NCBI GenBank assembly: GCA_029287965.1
Contig: JARFQC010000113.1
Span: forward strand, 1 to 5,302
Source of the DNA: Arenicellales bacterium
GTDB lineage: Bacteria > Pseudomonadota > Gammaproteobacteria > BMS3Bbin11
Direction of reading: 5' to 3'
Length of the DNA stretch: 5,302 nucleotides
The translations under genes and the position numbers were made by a program. Below are positions 1-5,302 of this stretch, in pieces (within the stretch, counting starts at the first letter, position 1; the number at the start of each line of letters is the position of its first letter). The notes below the pieces were generated by a model. It saw nothing but the letters and a program-made list of their open reading frames with translations, made no database searches and was not told the origin of the DNA.

Positions 1-1
1 T

Positions 2-1048
2 ACCGGTATTAAAATGATACGGGCCTATCATGATGCGCGCAGGGACGATGCGAGAACCGAGATACTGGTGCCTGACGCTGCGCATGGCACTAATCCTGCC
101 ACAGCCGTCATGTGCGGCTACAAGGTGCGCGAAATTCCCACCGACGCGAACGGCGATGTCGACATTGAAGCCCTCAAGGCTGCCGTGGGTCCGCAGACAG
201 CAGGCCTCATGCTGACCAACCCTTCCACGCTGGGTGTATTCGAACGGGGCATCTCCGACATAGCACGGTTGGTGCATGATGCCGGGGGTCTGCTGTATTA
301 CGATGGCGCCAACCTGAACGCCATACTCGGCAAGGTCAAACCCGGTGACATGGGCTTCGACGTGATCCACCTGAACCTGCACAAGACTTTTTCAACACCG
401 CATGGCGGTGGCGGTCCCGGGTCGGGCCCCGTGGCCGTTGGCGACCGCCTCGAACCCTACCTGCCGGTACCGCGTATCACCCGGAATGATGACGGGTTCC
501 AGCTGCAGGGCAAGGACGACTTCCCCGACAGCATCGGCCGCCTGTCCGCCTTTATGGGCAATGCCGGTATTCTTATGCGGGCCTGGGTCTATGCGCGCCA
601 GCTCGGCCGGGAAGGGATGCCGAGGGTCGCCGAATACGCTACGCTGAATGCCAACTATCTGAAAGCAAAGCTTGAGGCGAGCGGCTTTGAAATGGCCTAC
701 CCGGAGCGGCGTGCCACCCACGAGTTCATCCTGACCCTGAAGAAGGAAAAGGCCGAGACGGGTGTTACCGCGATGGATTTTGCCAAGCGTCTGCTGGACA
801 AGGGCTTTCATGCGCCGACGACCTATTTCCCCCTCCTCGTGCCTGAGTGTTTCCTCATCGAGCCCACCGAGACGGAAAGCATTGAAGACCTGGACGGTTT
901 TGTTGCGGCAATGGACGAGATCCGGCAGGAGTGCTACGCAGATCCTGACACGGTGAAATCTGCGCCGCACGCCATGCCTGTCAGGCGGCTCGATGATGTC
1001 CGGGCTGCCCGCCAGCTGGACCTTGTCTGGAAAGAAGAAGCAGAATAA
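2..1048 (+). CDS. gcvPB: Glycine dehydrogenase (decarboxylating) subunit 2, GcvPB; 5' end cut by window edge
   Basis: This is the PLP-carrying half of the split P-protein of the glycine cleavage system. With GcvPA it decarboxylates glycine in the cytoplasm and passes the aminomethyl group to the lipoyl arm of the H-protein. Numbering from the ATG at 14, the family blocks appear in order: DAAHGTNPAT (21-30, with His24), LTNPSTLGVFE (67-77), YYDGANLNAILG (95-106), and HLNLHKTFSTPHGGGGPGSG (119-138). Lys124 (bases 383-385) is the expected Schiff-base lysine for PLP. The frame stays open upstream of this ATG to base 2 (codons Thr-Gly-Ile-Lys), so the ATG is internal and the true start lies outside the window. 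About 350 codons are present; the family is usually near 480-500 residues, so roughly the first quarter is missing. A separate GcvPB implies a gcvPA gene, probably just upstream, rather than one fused GcvP. The PfkB-type kinase follows after 43 bp. Family identification is very secure. Confidence 0.96.
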   Translation, partial: TGIKMIRAYHDARRDDARTEILVPDAAHGTNPATAVMCGYKVREIPTDANGDVDIEALKAAVGPQTAGLMLTNPSTLGVFERGISDIARLVHDAGGLLYYDGANLNAILGKVKPGDMGFDVIHLNLHKTFSTPHGGGGPGSGPVAVGDRLEPYLPVPRITRNDDGFQLQGKDDFPDSIGRLSAFMGNAGILMRAWVYARQLGREGMPRVAEYATLNANYLKAKLEASGFEMAYPERRATHEFILTLKKEKAETGVTAMDFAKRLLDKGFHAPTTYFPLLVPECFLIEPTETESIEDLDGFVAAMDEIRQECYADPDTVKSAPHAMPVRRLDDVRAARQLDLVWKEEAE

Positions 1049-1091
1049 CGCTCTGCCGCATTATTAATCCTAACCTACTGGTACCCTGACT

Positions 1092-2027
1092 ATGACTGCC
1101 TTGATCTGCGGTTCAATGGCCTACGACACCATCATGGTGTTTGAGGACCGATTTAAAAATCACATCCTGCCTGACCAGGTGCACATACTGAATGTCTCAT
1201 TCCTTGTCCCGACCATGCGCCGGGAGTTTGGTGGCTGTGCCGGAAACATAGCTTATAACCTTAAGCTGCTCGGCGGCGACGGTCGCCCGATGGCAACTGT
1301 GGGGCGCGACTTCCAGCCCTATGCAGACTGGATGGACAAGGCCGGTGTGTCACGCGCTTCGCTGCGTGTGCTGGAAGATGACTACACAGCGCAGGCCTAT
1401 ATCACTACTGACCAGGACGATAACCAGATCACGGCGTTCCACCCCGGTGCGATGAACCAGTCCCACCTGAATTCGGCGGCGGACGAACAGGGTGTCAGCA
1501 TCGGTATCGTTTCCCCGGATGGCCGCCAGGGGATGATCGACCATGCCCGGCAGTTCGCCGACGCGAATATCCCGTTTATTTTCGACCCGGGCCAGGGATT
1601 GCCCATGTTCGATGGTGACGACCTGAACAATTTTCTCGACCAGGCGACCTGGCTGGCGATGAACGATTACGAATTTCAGCTGTTCTCGGAACGCACAGGC
1701 AAGGATGCAAAGCAGCTGGCTGCGGAAGTTGACGCCCTGATCGTGACACGTGGCGGTGAAGGCTCGCTCATCTACACAGATAACCGCGAGATCGAGATAC
1801 CTGCTGTGAAAATCAGTGAAATTAACGATCCTACCGGTTGCGGTGATGCCTATCGTGCAGGCCTGTTATACGGGCTGATGCAGGACATGGACTGGAAAAC
1901 CACCGGACGCCTGGCTGCTGTCATGGGGGCGTGCAAGATAGAGGTACACGGTACCCAGAATCATGCCCCGGCTAAATCCGATATAGGTGAGCGGTTTGTG
2001 CAGAACTTTGAGTATTCACCCTGGTGA
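1092..2027 (+). CDS. PfkB-family carbohydrate/adenosine kinase
   Basis: A complete 311-residue ATP-dependent kinase of the ribokinase/PfkB fold, probably cytoplasmic. The N-terminus LICGSMAYDTIM (4-15) is the first beta strand with the substrate-binding Asp. FGGCAGNIAYNLKLLGG (46-62) is the Gly-Gly/Asn region of PfkB signature 1. VTRGGEG (218-224) matches the nucleotide-binding strand and turn, and DPTGCGDAYRAG (246-257) is PfkB signature 2, with Asp252 as the expected catalytic base and the Gly249-Cys250-Gly251 anion hole before it. Length is typical. The ATG at 1092 is preferred because the next Met (residue 9) would remove the first strand; no clear Shine-Dalgarno precedes it. It resembles a group often annotated as adenosine kinase or 'carbohydrate kinase family protein' in beta/gammaproteobacteria, but the substrate cannot be read from sequence. 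Same orientation and short gap suggest cotranscription with gcvPB. No terminator is evident after its stop. Confidence 0.93.
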   Translation: MTALICGSMAYDTIMVFEDRFKNHILPDQVHILNVSFLVPTMRREFGGCAGNIAYNLKLLGGDGRPMATVGRDFQPYADWMDKAGVSRASLRVLEDDYTAQAYITTDQDDNQITAFHPGAMNQSHLNSAADEQGVSIGIVSPDGRQGMIDHARQFADANIPFIFDPGQGLPMFDGDDLNNFLDQATWLAMNDYEFQLFSERTGKDAKQLAAEVDALIVTRGGEGSLIYTDNREIEIPAVKISEINDPTGCGDAYRAGLLYGLMQDMDWKTTGRLAAVMGACKIEVHGTQNHAPAKSDIGERFVQNFEYSPW

Positions 2028-2037
2028 GGATGTTTGT

Positions 2038-2065
2038 TTGTCTGCGGACTAAAATCTAATATAAT
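2038..2065 (+). promoter_or_regulatory. Predicted sigma70-type promoter of the low-complexity membrane protein gene
   Basis: A perfect -10 hexamer TATAAT lies at 2060-2065. A -35-like TTGTCT (4 of 6 consensus positions) lies at 2038-2043, with a 16-bp spacer. Transcription would start near 2072, giving a leader of about 36 nt before the ATG at 2108. The whole 2028-2107 spacer is visibly more AT-rich than the flanking genes, as expected for a promoter region. The prediction is by eye; no operator-like inverted repeat is evident around it. Confidence 0.6.
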
Positions 2066-2095
2066 GAAATACTAATTTTTTTCACATTTCCGTAC

Positions 2096-2100
2096 GGGGG
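2096..2100 (+). promoter_or_regulatory. G-rich ribosome binding site (GGGGG)
   Basis: A run of five G lies seven bases before the ATG at 2108, in an otherwise AT-rich leader. It can pair with the CCUCC core of 16S rRNA but is not the canonical AGGAGG. Its spacing supports the 2108 start, and no other in-frame start codon in the leader competes with it. Confidence 0.5.
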
Positions 2101-2107
2101 TTTCGTC

Positions 2108-3364
2108 ATGGCTGACGAAGAGAATACCAAAGCATCTGCAGAAGCATCAGAGAAAAAGACCAAAAAGGCTGTCAAGAAGAAGGCAGTCAAGAAGAAGGCT
2201 GTAAAAAAGAAGGCCGTAAAAAAGAAGGCCGCCGTTAAAGAGGCTGCCGGCAACGGAAATAAAGAAAAAGCCAAAATTCGCCTTAAAGACGAAGAGGCGG
2301 TAAAAGAAAAACTGGAACAGAAAATCAAGGCAGCTGCCGCAGCAAGCGAGGCTAAACCTGTCGCCGCCGCATCAGCGCCCCGCCGCGAGGACAAGGATTC
2401 TCTCGGTATGATGTCGCTCCTGTCGATTGCCCTGCTGGTATTTGTTGGCGTCTGGGCGATTTACAGCTACCTGACAGAAAGCGAACAGACAGACATAGCC
2501 GAATCAGCAGTCTCAACTGAAGCCACTGCGCCGGCAGACGCGCCTGCAGCCCCGGTGATGCCTGAAGAAGTAGTTGTGGTCGAAGAAACGGTCGTCGTTG
2601 AAGAAGCGGCTGTCGTCGAAGACGCACAGGATGCGGAAGAAACGACCAAAGGCGGTTTCCTGACCAGCCTGTTTGGTGGCGGTGAAGGAAGTGATGCTCC
2701 CGCTGCAACAACTGACAAAAGCGAGGCAGAAGCTGCCGCACCCGCTGCAGTGGAAGCACCCGCACAGGAATCCGCTCCGGTAGCTGAGACACAGGCTGCC
2801 GACACTGACACTGCAGACAGCACGTCGCAGGAAGGTGGATTTTTCAGCAGCCTGTTTGGCGGTGGCCCGGCTGACCAGCCTGCGGACGAGACGCCCGCAG
2901 TTACCAGCGAAGCACCTGCTCCTGCAGCTGAACCCGCAGCAGAAGTTACCGAAGCACCAGCAGACTCTGCTGCACCTGCAGAAGAGACTGTTGCTGAAGA
3001 AACTGCAACTGAAGAAGAATCCGGCTCGTTTATCGGCAACCTGATGGATAAATTCATGGGATCCGATGAGGAACAGGCAACTCAGGAAGCCGCTGAAGCA
3101 GCTACGGAATCCACTGCTCCCGCGCAGGTGGCTGCACCGGAACAGATGCCTGCCATGCCAGCGCCTTATGGCCCGCCGCCGGGATATTATGATGCTCCCC
3201 GTCCTTACGGCATGCCTTATGGCCGCCCTGGCCCGTATGGCAATGCAGGTCCTTACGGAGCACCCGCACCGTATGGCCCGCCAGCTGATTTCTTTGACTA
3301 CGGGCCGCCTATGCCACCCATGCCGATGCCTTATGGTAGTTACGAGGGTGCACCAGCCGAGTAG
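2108..3364 (+). CDS. Unrecognised single-span membrane protein: Lys-rich cytoplasmic N-terminus, acidic Ala/Pro linkers, PYG-rich tail
   Basis: I do not recognise this 418-residue protein and assign no function. Residues 1-100 are strongly basic (28 Lys, 3 Arg), including four AVKKK units at 21-40 like those of histone-H1-like bacterial proteins, then a charged, probably helical stretch (55-80). Residues 101-121 form one hydrophobic span with no Lys or Arg. Residues 122-418 hold only 3 Lys and 2 Arg and are rich in Ala, Pro, Glu and Asp. By the positive-inside rule the N-terminus is cytoplasmic and the C-terminal 300 residues periplasmic. There is a Val/Glu block at 153-172, then three short hydrophobic motifs (KGGFLTSLFGGG 181-192, EGGFFSSLFGGG 242-253, and a diverged GSFIGNLM 306-313), then seven PYG triplets at 353-410. 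No Cys and one Trp. Most of it is probably disordered. It has its own promoter and terminator, suggesting a single-gene transcript. The long open frame, ribosome site and coherent topology support a real gene. Confidence 0.85.
   Translation: MADEENTKASAEASEKKTKKAVKKKAVKKKAVKKKAVKKKAAVKEAAGNGNKEKAKIRLKDEEAVKEKLEQKIKAAAAASEAKPVAAASAPRREDKDSLGMMSLLSIALLVFVGVWAIYSYLTESEQTDIAESAVSTEATAPADAPAAPVMPEEVVVVEETVVVEEAAVVEDAQDAEETTKGGFLTSLFGGGEGSDAPAATTDKSEAEAAAPAAVEAPAQESAPVAETQAADTDTADSTSQEGGFFSSLFGGGPADQPADETPAVTSEAPAPAAEPAAEVTEAPADSAAPAEETVAEETATEEESGSFIGNLMDKFMGSDEEQATQEAAEAATESTAPAQVAAPEQMPAMPAPYGPPPGYYDAPRPYGMPYGRPGPYGNAGPYGAPAPYGPPADFFDYGPPMPPMPMPYGSYEGAPAE
2168..2227 (+). repeat. Four tandem 15-bp repeats encoding AVKKK
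   Basis: Residues 21-40 of the membrane protein are four exact AVKKK units, each encoded by 15 bp of the form GCN-GTN-AAR-AAG-AAG. The DNA copies differ only at synonymous third positions (GCT/GCA/GCC, GTC/GTA, AAG/AAA). A degenerate fifth unit (AAVKE) follows. Such in-frame tandem repeats can change copy number by slippage without breaking the frame. The encoded lysine pattern resembles H1-like tails that bind nucleic acid or other polyanions. Confidence 0.85.
2651..3061 (+). repeat. Three dispersed Gly/Phe/Leu motif repeats spaced about 62 residues apart
   Basis: Within the low-complexity protein, GGFLTSLFGGG (bases 2651-2683) and GGFFSSLFGGG (2834-2866) match at 9 of 11 residues. A weaker third copy beginning GSFIGNLM lies at 3023-3061. 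Their key Phe residues are 184, 245 and 308, spacings of 61 and 63. The gaps are acidic Ala/Pro/Glu/Thr linkers. Each motif follows a short polar or acidic stretch (TTK, SQE, EEES), so the protein reads as linker-plus-sticker modules. The third copy is divergent and less certain. Confidence 0.7.
3164..3337 (+). repeat. Pro-Tyr-Gly (PYG) repeat region encoding the C-terminal tail
   Basis: Residues 353-410 contain seven PYG triplets (starting at 353, 366, 370, 376, 382, 388 and 408) plus a DYG at 397-399, separated by Pro, Ala, Met and Arg. Spacing is irregular (4-20 residues), so this is a compositional repeat rather than an exact tandem array. Such Pro/Tyr/Gly tails are usually disordered and occur in adhesive, self-associating or wall-contacting proteins. 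That role is only an inference here. Confidence 0.8.
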
Positions 3365-3402
3365 TCAGGCCTGTTAATATCAGACTCGTTCTGACAGAGT
3401 TG

Positions 3403-3432
3403 AAGCCGCGAATTTCGCGGCTTTTTCTTTTT
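3403..3432 (+). terminator. Rho-independent terminator after the low-complexity protein gene
   Basis: AAGCCGCG (3403-3410) pairs perfectly with CGCGGCTT (3416-3423) around an AATTT loop, giving an 8-bp GC-rich stem, extendable to 10 bp on paper. A T-rich tract, TTTTTCTTTTT, runs 3422-3432. It lies 38 bp after the stop of the upstream gene, the normal place for its terminator. Its T-tract ends only 11 bp before the ATG of the MATE gene, so it also lies in the region upstream of that gene. Confidence 0.92.
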
Positions 3433-3443
3433 CAGGTCTGCTA

Positions 3444-4811
3444 ATGCTAAGACGCATGCGTCGTTACAAGGAGGAATACCTGGCCCTGCTGGTGCTTGCA
3501 GGGCCCATCATCGTCGGTCAGGTCGCGCAGGTGGCGACAGGTTTCACCGACACCGTGATGGCCGGGCGGCTGGGTCCGGAAGATCTGGCTGCGATCGCTG
3601 TCGGCGTCAACCTGTGGATCCCGATCCTGTTGTTCTGCATCGGGATCATGATGGCGGTCAGCAGCATGGTGTCGCATTATTACGGCGCAGGGCAGGGCGA
3701 AGACATCAAGGACTTGATGCGCCAGGCTCTGTTGCTTGCCGCCGCACTGGGGCTTGGCGCAATGCTGGTGGTACGTGCACTTGCAGGCTTGCTGGGCCTG
3801 CTGCAGATCGACCCCGCGGTCAGCCCCATCGCAGCGGAATACATACGCGCCGTATCATGGGGAATGCCAGCCGTGGCCGGTTACCTTGCACTGCGGTTCA
3901 TGAGTGAAGGCATCGGTTTTACCCGTCCGATGATGGTTATTCAGCTCATCGGCCTGGTGTTCAATGTCGTGGGCAACTACATCCTCATGTTCGGCAAGTT
4001 CGGTGTGCCTGCGATGGGCGCTGTCGGAGCCGGCTGGGCTACGGCTATCGTGATGTGGCTTAACCTGTTCATGCTGATGGGATATATCAGCGTGCATGCC
4101 CGGTTTCGAGTGATTCGACGATACAGTCCGGGCAGCTGGGAGTGGCGCCGGCTGGGTGAAATGTTAAGGCTCGGCATCCCCATAGCGCTGGCACTGCTGA
4201 GTGAGGTGGGCATGTTCGCCGGCGTAGCGCTGCTCATGGGGCGTCTCGGCGTTATTGAAGTGGCAGCACACCAGGTGGCCTTCAACTTCGCCTCGATTAT
4301 GTTCATGATCCCGCTGGGGATCTCATCGGCCACGACCATCCGCGTCGGTCATGCGATGGGTGCAGGAAGCCTCGCCCGGGCACGTTTCCGGGGGACGGCC
4401 GGGATATCACTTGCCGGCTTGTGCATGCTGGGTACCGCGTCCGTCATGCTGGTCTTTCCACAGTTGATCGTTTCGATCTATACCGACGATATGGCTGTCA
4501 GGCAGATGGCGGTCAGCCTGCTGTTGATGGCTGCGGTGTTCCAGCTGTCTGATGGCATCCAGGTGGCCGCTGCAGGGGCATTGAGAGGACTCAAGGATAC
4601 CGTTGTGCCGATGCTTGCCATCTTCGTCATCTACTGGTTGTTCGGCCTGCCGTTGTCTTATTTTCTCGGCTTCACCCGGGCATACGGACCACAGGGGCTG
4701 TGGTTCGGGCTGATCGCCAGTCTCACCGTCGCAGCCATCTGGCTGGTGTGGCGGTTCCTGCGTATGAGCCGCAGCGGAGCTACAGGCCCTGATGCGCTGT
4801 CCGTCGATTAA
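3444..4811 (+). CDS. MATE-family (NorM-like) multidrug/toxin efflux transporter
   Basis: A complete 455-residue inner-membrane antiporter that would export cationic drugs, dyes or metabolites using Na+ or H+ influx. About twelve hydrophobic spans are visible, in two homologous halves of six. The repeat shows directly: MAGRLGPEDLAAIAV (39-53) aligns with LMGRLGVIEVAAHQV (264-278). Three acidic residues match, from memory, the cation-coupling positions of Vibrio cholerae NorM (D36, E255, D371): Asp36 in GFTDTVMAG, Glu254 in LLSEVGMF and Asp370 in QLSDGIQV. Length is normal for the family. The ATG at 3444 has only a weak AGG (3434-3436) before it, but it supplies the basic N-terminal leader (LRRMRRYK) and leaves the first span intact. 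A terminator ends 11 bp upstream, so the promoter is unclear. The 3' end overlaps the convergent DUF255 gene by 4 bp. The substrate cannot be predicted, so I give no symbol. Confidence 0.95.
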   Translation: MLRRMRRYKEEYLALLVLAGPIIVGQVAQVATGFTDTVMAGRLGPEDLAAIAVGVNLWIPILLFCIGIMMAVSSMVSHYYGAGQGEDIKDLMRQALLLAAALGLGAMLVVRALAGLLGLLQIDPAVSPIAAEYIRAVSWGMPAVAGYLALRFMSEGIGFTRPMMVIQLIGLVFNVVGNYILMFGKFGVPAMGAVGAGWATAIVMWLNLFMLMGYISVHARFRVIRRYSPGSWEWRRLGEMLRLGIPIALALLSEVGMFAGVALLMGRLGVIEVAAHQVAFNFASIMFMIPLGISSATTIRVGHAMGAGSLARARFRGTAGISLAGLCMLGTASVMLVFPQLIVSIYTDDMAVRQMAVSLLLMAAVFQLSDGIQVAAAGALRGLKDTVVPMLAIFVIYWLFGLPLSYFLGFTRAYGPQGLWFGLIASLTVAAIWLVWRFLRMSRSGATGPDALSVD

Positions 4812-5302
4812 GTCGCGGTGGATAGATATGCCTGCCAGCCGGTATATGTGCTGACCGGCGGCAGGCAGCTTGTGCCTTTGCAGGGATAGGCAAGGATCCC
4901 ATCTCCAGGCTGCTTCCCGGACAATAGACCGGGCAGTACCGCGGCACTCACGGGAATAGTGAATACCATCCGGTCAGGCGCGTACTGCTTAACTGCCAGC
5001 GACTTCCATGACTCTGCCTCCTTACCCTGTCCACGGATGACGAGAATTTCAGGCGGCGCAAGCCACAGGTCCAGTGCCGTGAGGAGTGCACCATGACCGG
5101 CGGCATAATTGTTCATATTGTCCCACAGGCATGACAGCGCGCGTTCCGCACTGACCAGGTAGCGCTGGTTGCCGAACAGGTGACCCAGGCGTATCAGCAG
5201 CTGAACGGCGATGCCGTTGCCTGAAGGTATGGCATCGTCGGCATCCGGTTTGATGCGCTGCAAGAGCTTTTCATGATCGTCCGAGGTAAAGAAGAATCCG
5301 CC
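4808..5302 (-). CDS. C-terminal part of a DUF255/YyaL-like thioredoxin-domain protein; 5' end outside window
   Basis: The minus-strand frame is open from the right edge to a TAA at 4810-4808, covering the last 164 residues or so. It begins GGFFFTSDDHEKL and continues with DDAIPSGNG (bases 5216-5239 encode DDAIPSGN), which matches my recollection of the conserved C-terminal part of the YyaL/SSP411 (spermatogenesis-associated protein 20-like) family. Those proteins are usually about 670-700 residues: an N-terminal thioredoxin-like DUF255 domain followed by an alpha/alpha-barrel resembling six-hairpin glycosidases. Only the end of the barrel is here, so the thioredoxin Cys motif cannot be checked. 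A CKGTSCLPP segment near the C-terminus resembles the Cys-containing tail typical of the family. A TTG at 5263 could be misread as a start, but the homology continues upstream of it. The biochemical role of the family is poorly defined. It converges on the MATE gene. Confidence 0.87.
   Translation of the reverse strand, partial: GGFFFTSDDHEKLLQRIKPDADDAIPSGNGIAVQLLIRLGHLFGNQRYLVSAERALSCLWDNMNNYAAGHGALLTALDLWLAPPEILVIRGQGKEAESWKSLAVKQYAPDRMVFTIPVSAAVLPGLLSGKQPGDGILAYPCKGTSCLPPVSTYTGWQAYLSTAT

Noticed and set aside
392..970. A 192-codon minus-strand open frame within gcvPB
   Set aside because: It is a shadow of a well-conserved plus-strand enzyme and shows no domain of its own.
1049..1091. Promoter or terminator between gcvPB and the kinase
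   Set aside because: The 43 bp hold an AT-rich patch (ATTATTAAT) but no paired -35/-10, no hairpin and no T-tract.
2056..2394. A 112-codon minus-strand open frame with Phe-rich repeats
   Set aside because: The Phe/Leu repeats are the complement of the AAG/AAA lysine codons of the AVKKK array, and the frame crosses the predicted promoter.
2467..3057. A 196-codon minus-strand open frame, Ser/Ala/Gly-rich, opposite the low-complexity gene
   Set aside because: It is the complement of Ala/Glu/Pro-rich codons, with no promoter, ribosome site or recognisable domain. The plus-strand frame has a promoter, ribosome site, membrane span and terminator.
3375..3380. TAATAT as a -10 box for the MATE gene
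   Set aside because: It matches the consensus at 4 of 6 positions and has no -35 element at 16-18 bp.
3380..3394. TCAGA-CTCGT-TCTGA hairpin as a separate terminator or operator
   Set aside because: The 5-bp stem is weak and no T-tract follows; it could arise by chance.
3480..3482. CTG as the true start of the MATE protein, using the AAGGAGG before it
   Set aside because: It would remove the basic N-terminal leader seen before the first span of NorM-like proteins, and CTG starts are rare; the ATG at 3444 fits the family length and numbering.
5261..5263. TTG as the start of a short minus-strand gene
   Set aside because: The frame is open to the window edge, and the extra 13 codons (GGFFFTSDDHEKL) continue the DUF255 family match, so the gene is cut by the edge.

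Overview
The window reads as an ordinary chromosomal segment of a proteobacterium, with four protein-coding genes on the plus strand, one on the minus strand, and very little intergenic DNA. A split glycine dehydrogenase (GcvPB), the particular PfkB-type sugar/nucleoside kinase after it, a NorM-like MATE exporter and a DUF255/YyaL-type protein together suggest a gammaproteobacterium, perhaps an uncultured or environmental one. This is inferred from recalled protein families, not from a search. Base composition is moderately GC-rich by eye.

Layout: (1) bases 2-1048 hold the C-terminal part of gcvPB, the PLP-binding half of the glycine cleavage P-protein, cut by the left edge. (2) Bases 1092-2027 hold a complete PfkB-family kinase, 43 bp downstream and probably in the same transcript. 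(3) Bases 2028-2107 are an AT-rich spacer with a good sigma70-type promoter (TTGTCT, 16 bp, TATAAT). (4) Bases 2108-3364 encode a 418-residue protein I do not recognise. It has a lysine-rich basic N-terminus with AVKKK repeats, one membrane span, a long acidic Ala/Pro/Glu region punctuated by three short Gly/Phe/Leu motifs at about 62-residue intervals, and a Pro-Tyr-Gly-rich tail. (5) Bases 3403-3432 form a strong intrinsic terminator. (6) Bases 3444-4811 encode a complete MATE-family efflux transporter. (7) Bases 4808-5302 on the minus strand encode the C-terminus of a DUF255/YyaL-like protein, convergent with the exporter and sharing the TTAA at the stops.

How they work together: gcvPB and the kinase are plausibly one metabolic unit (one-carbon/glycine metabolism plus a nucleoside or sugar kinase), though any functional link is only inferred. 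The low-complexity membrane protein sits between its own promoter and terminator and looks monocistronic. The exporter and the DUF255 protein are conserved families with no evident link to it. I see no mobile element, CRISPR array, tRNA or rRNA. The item most worth a second look is the 418-residue membrane-anchored low-complexity protein.
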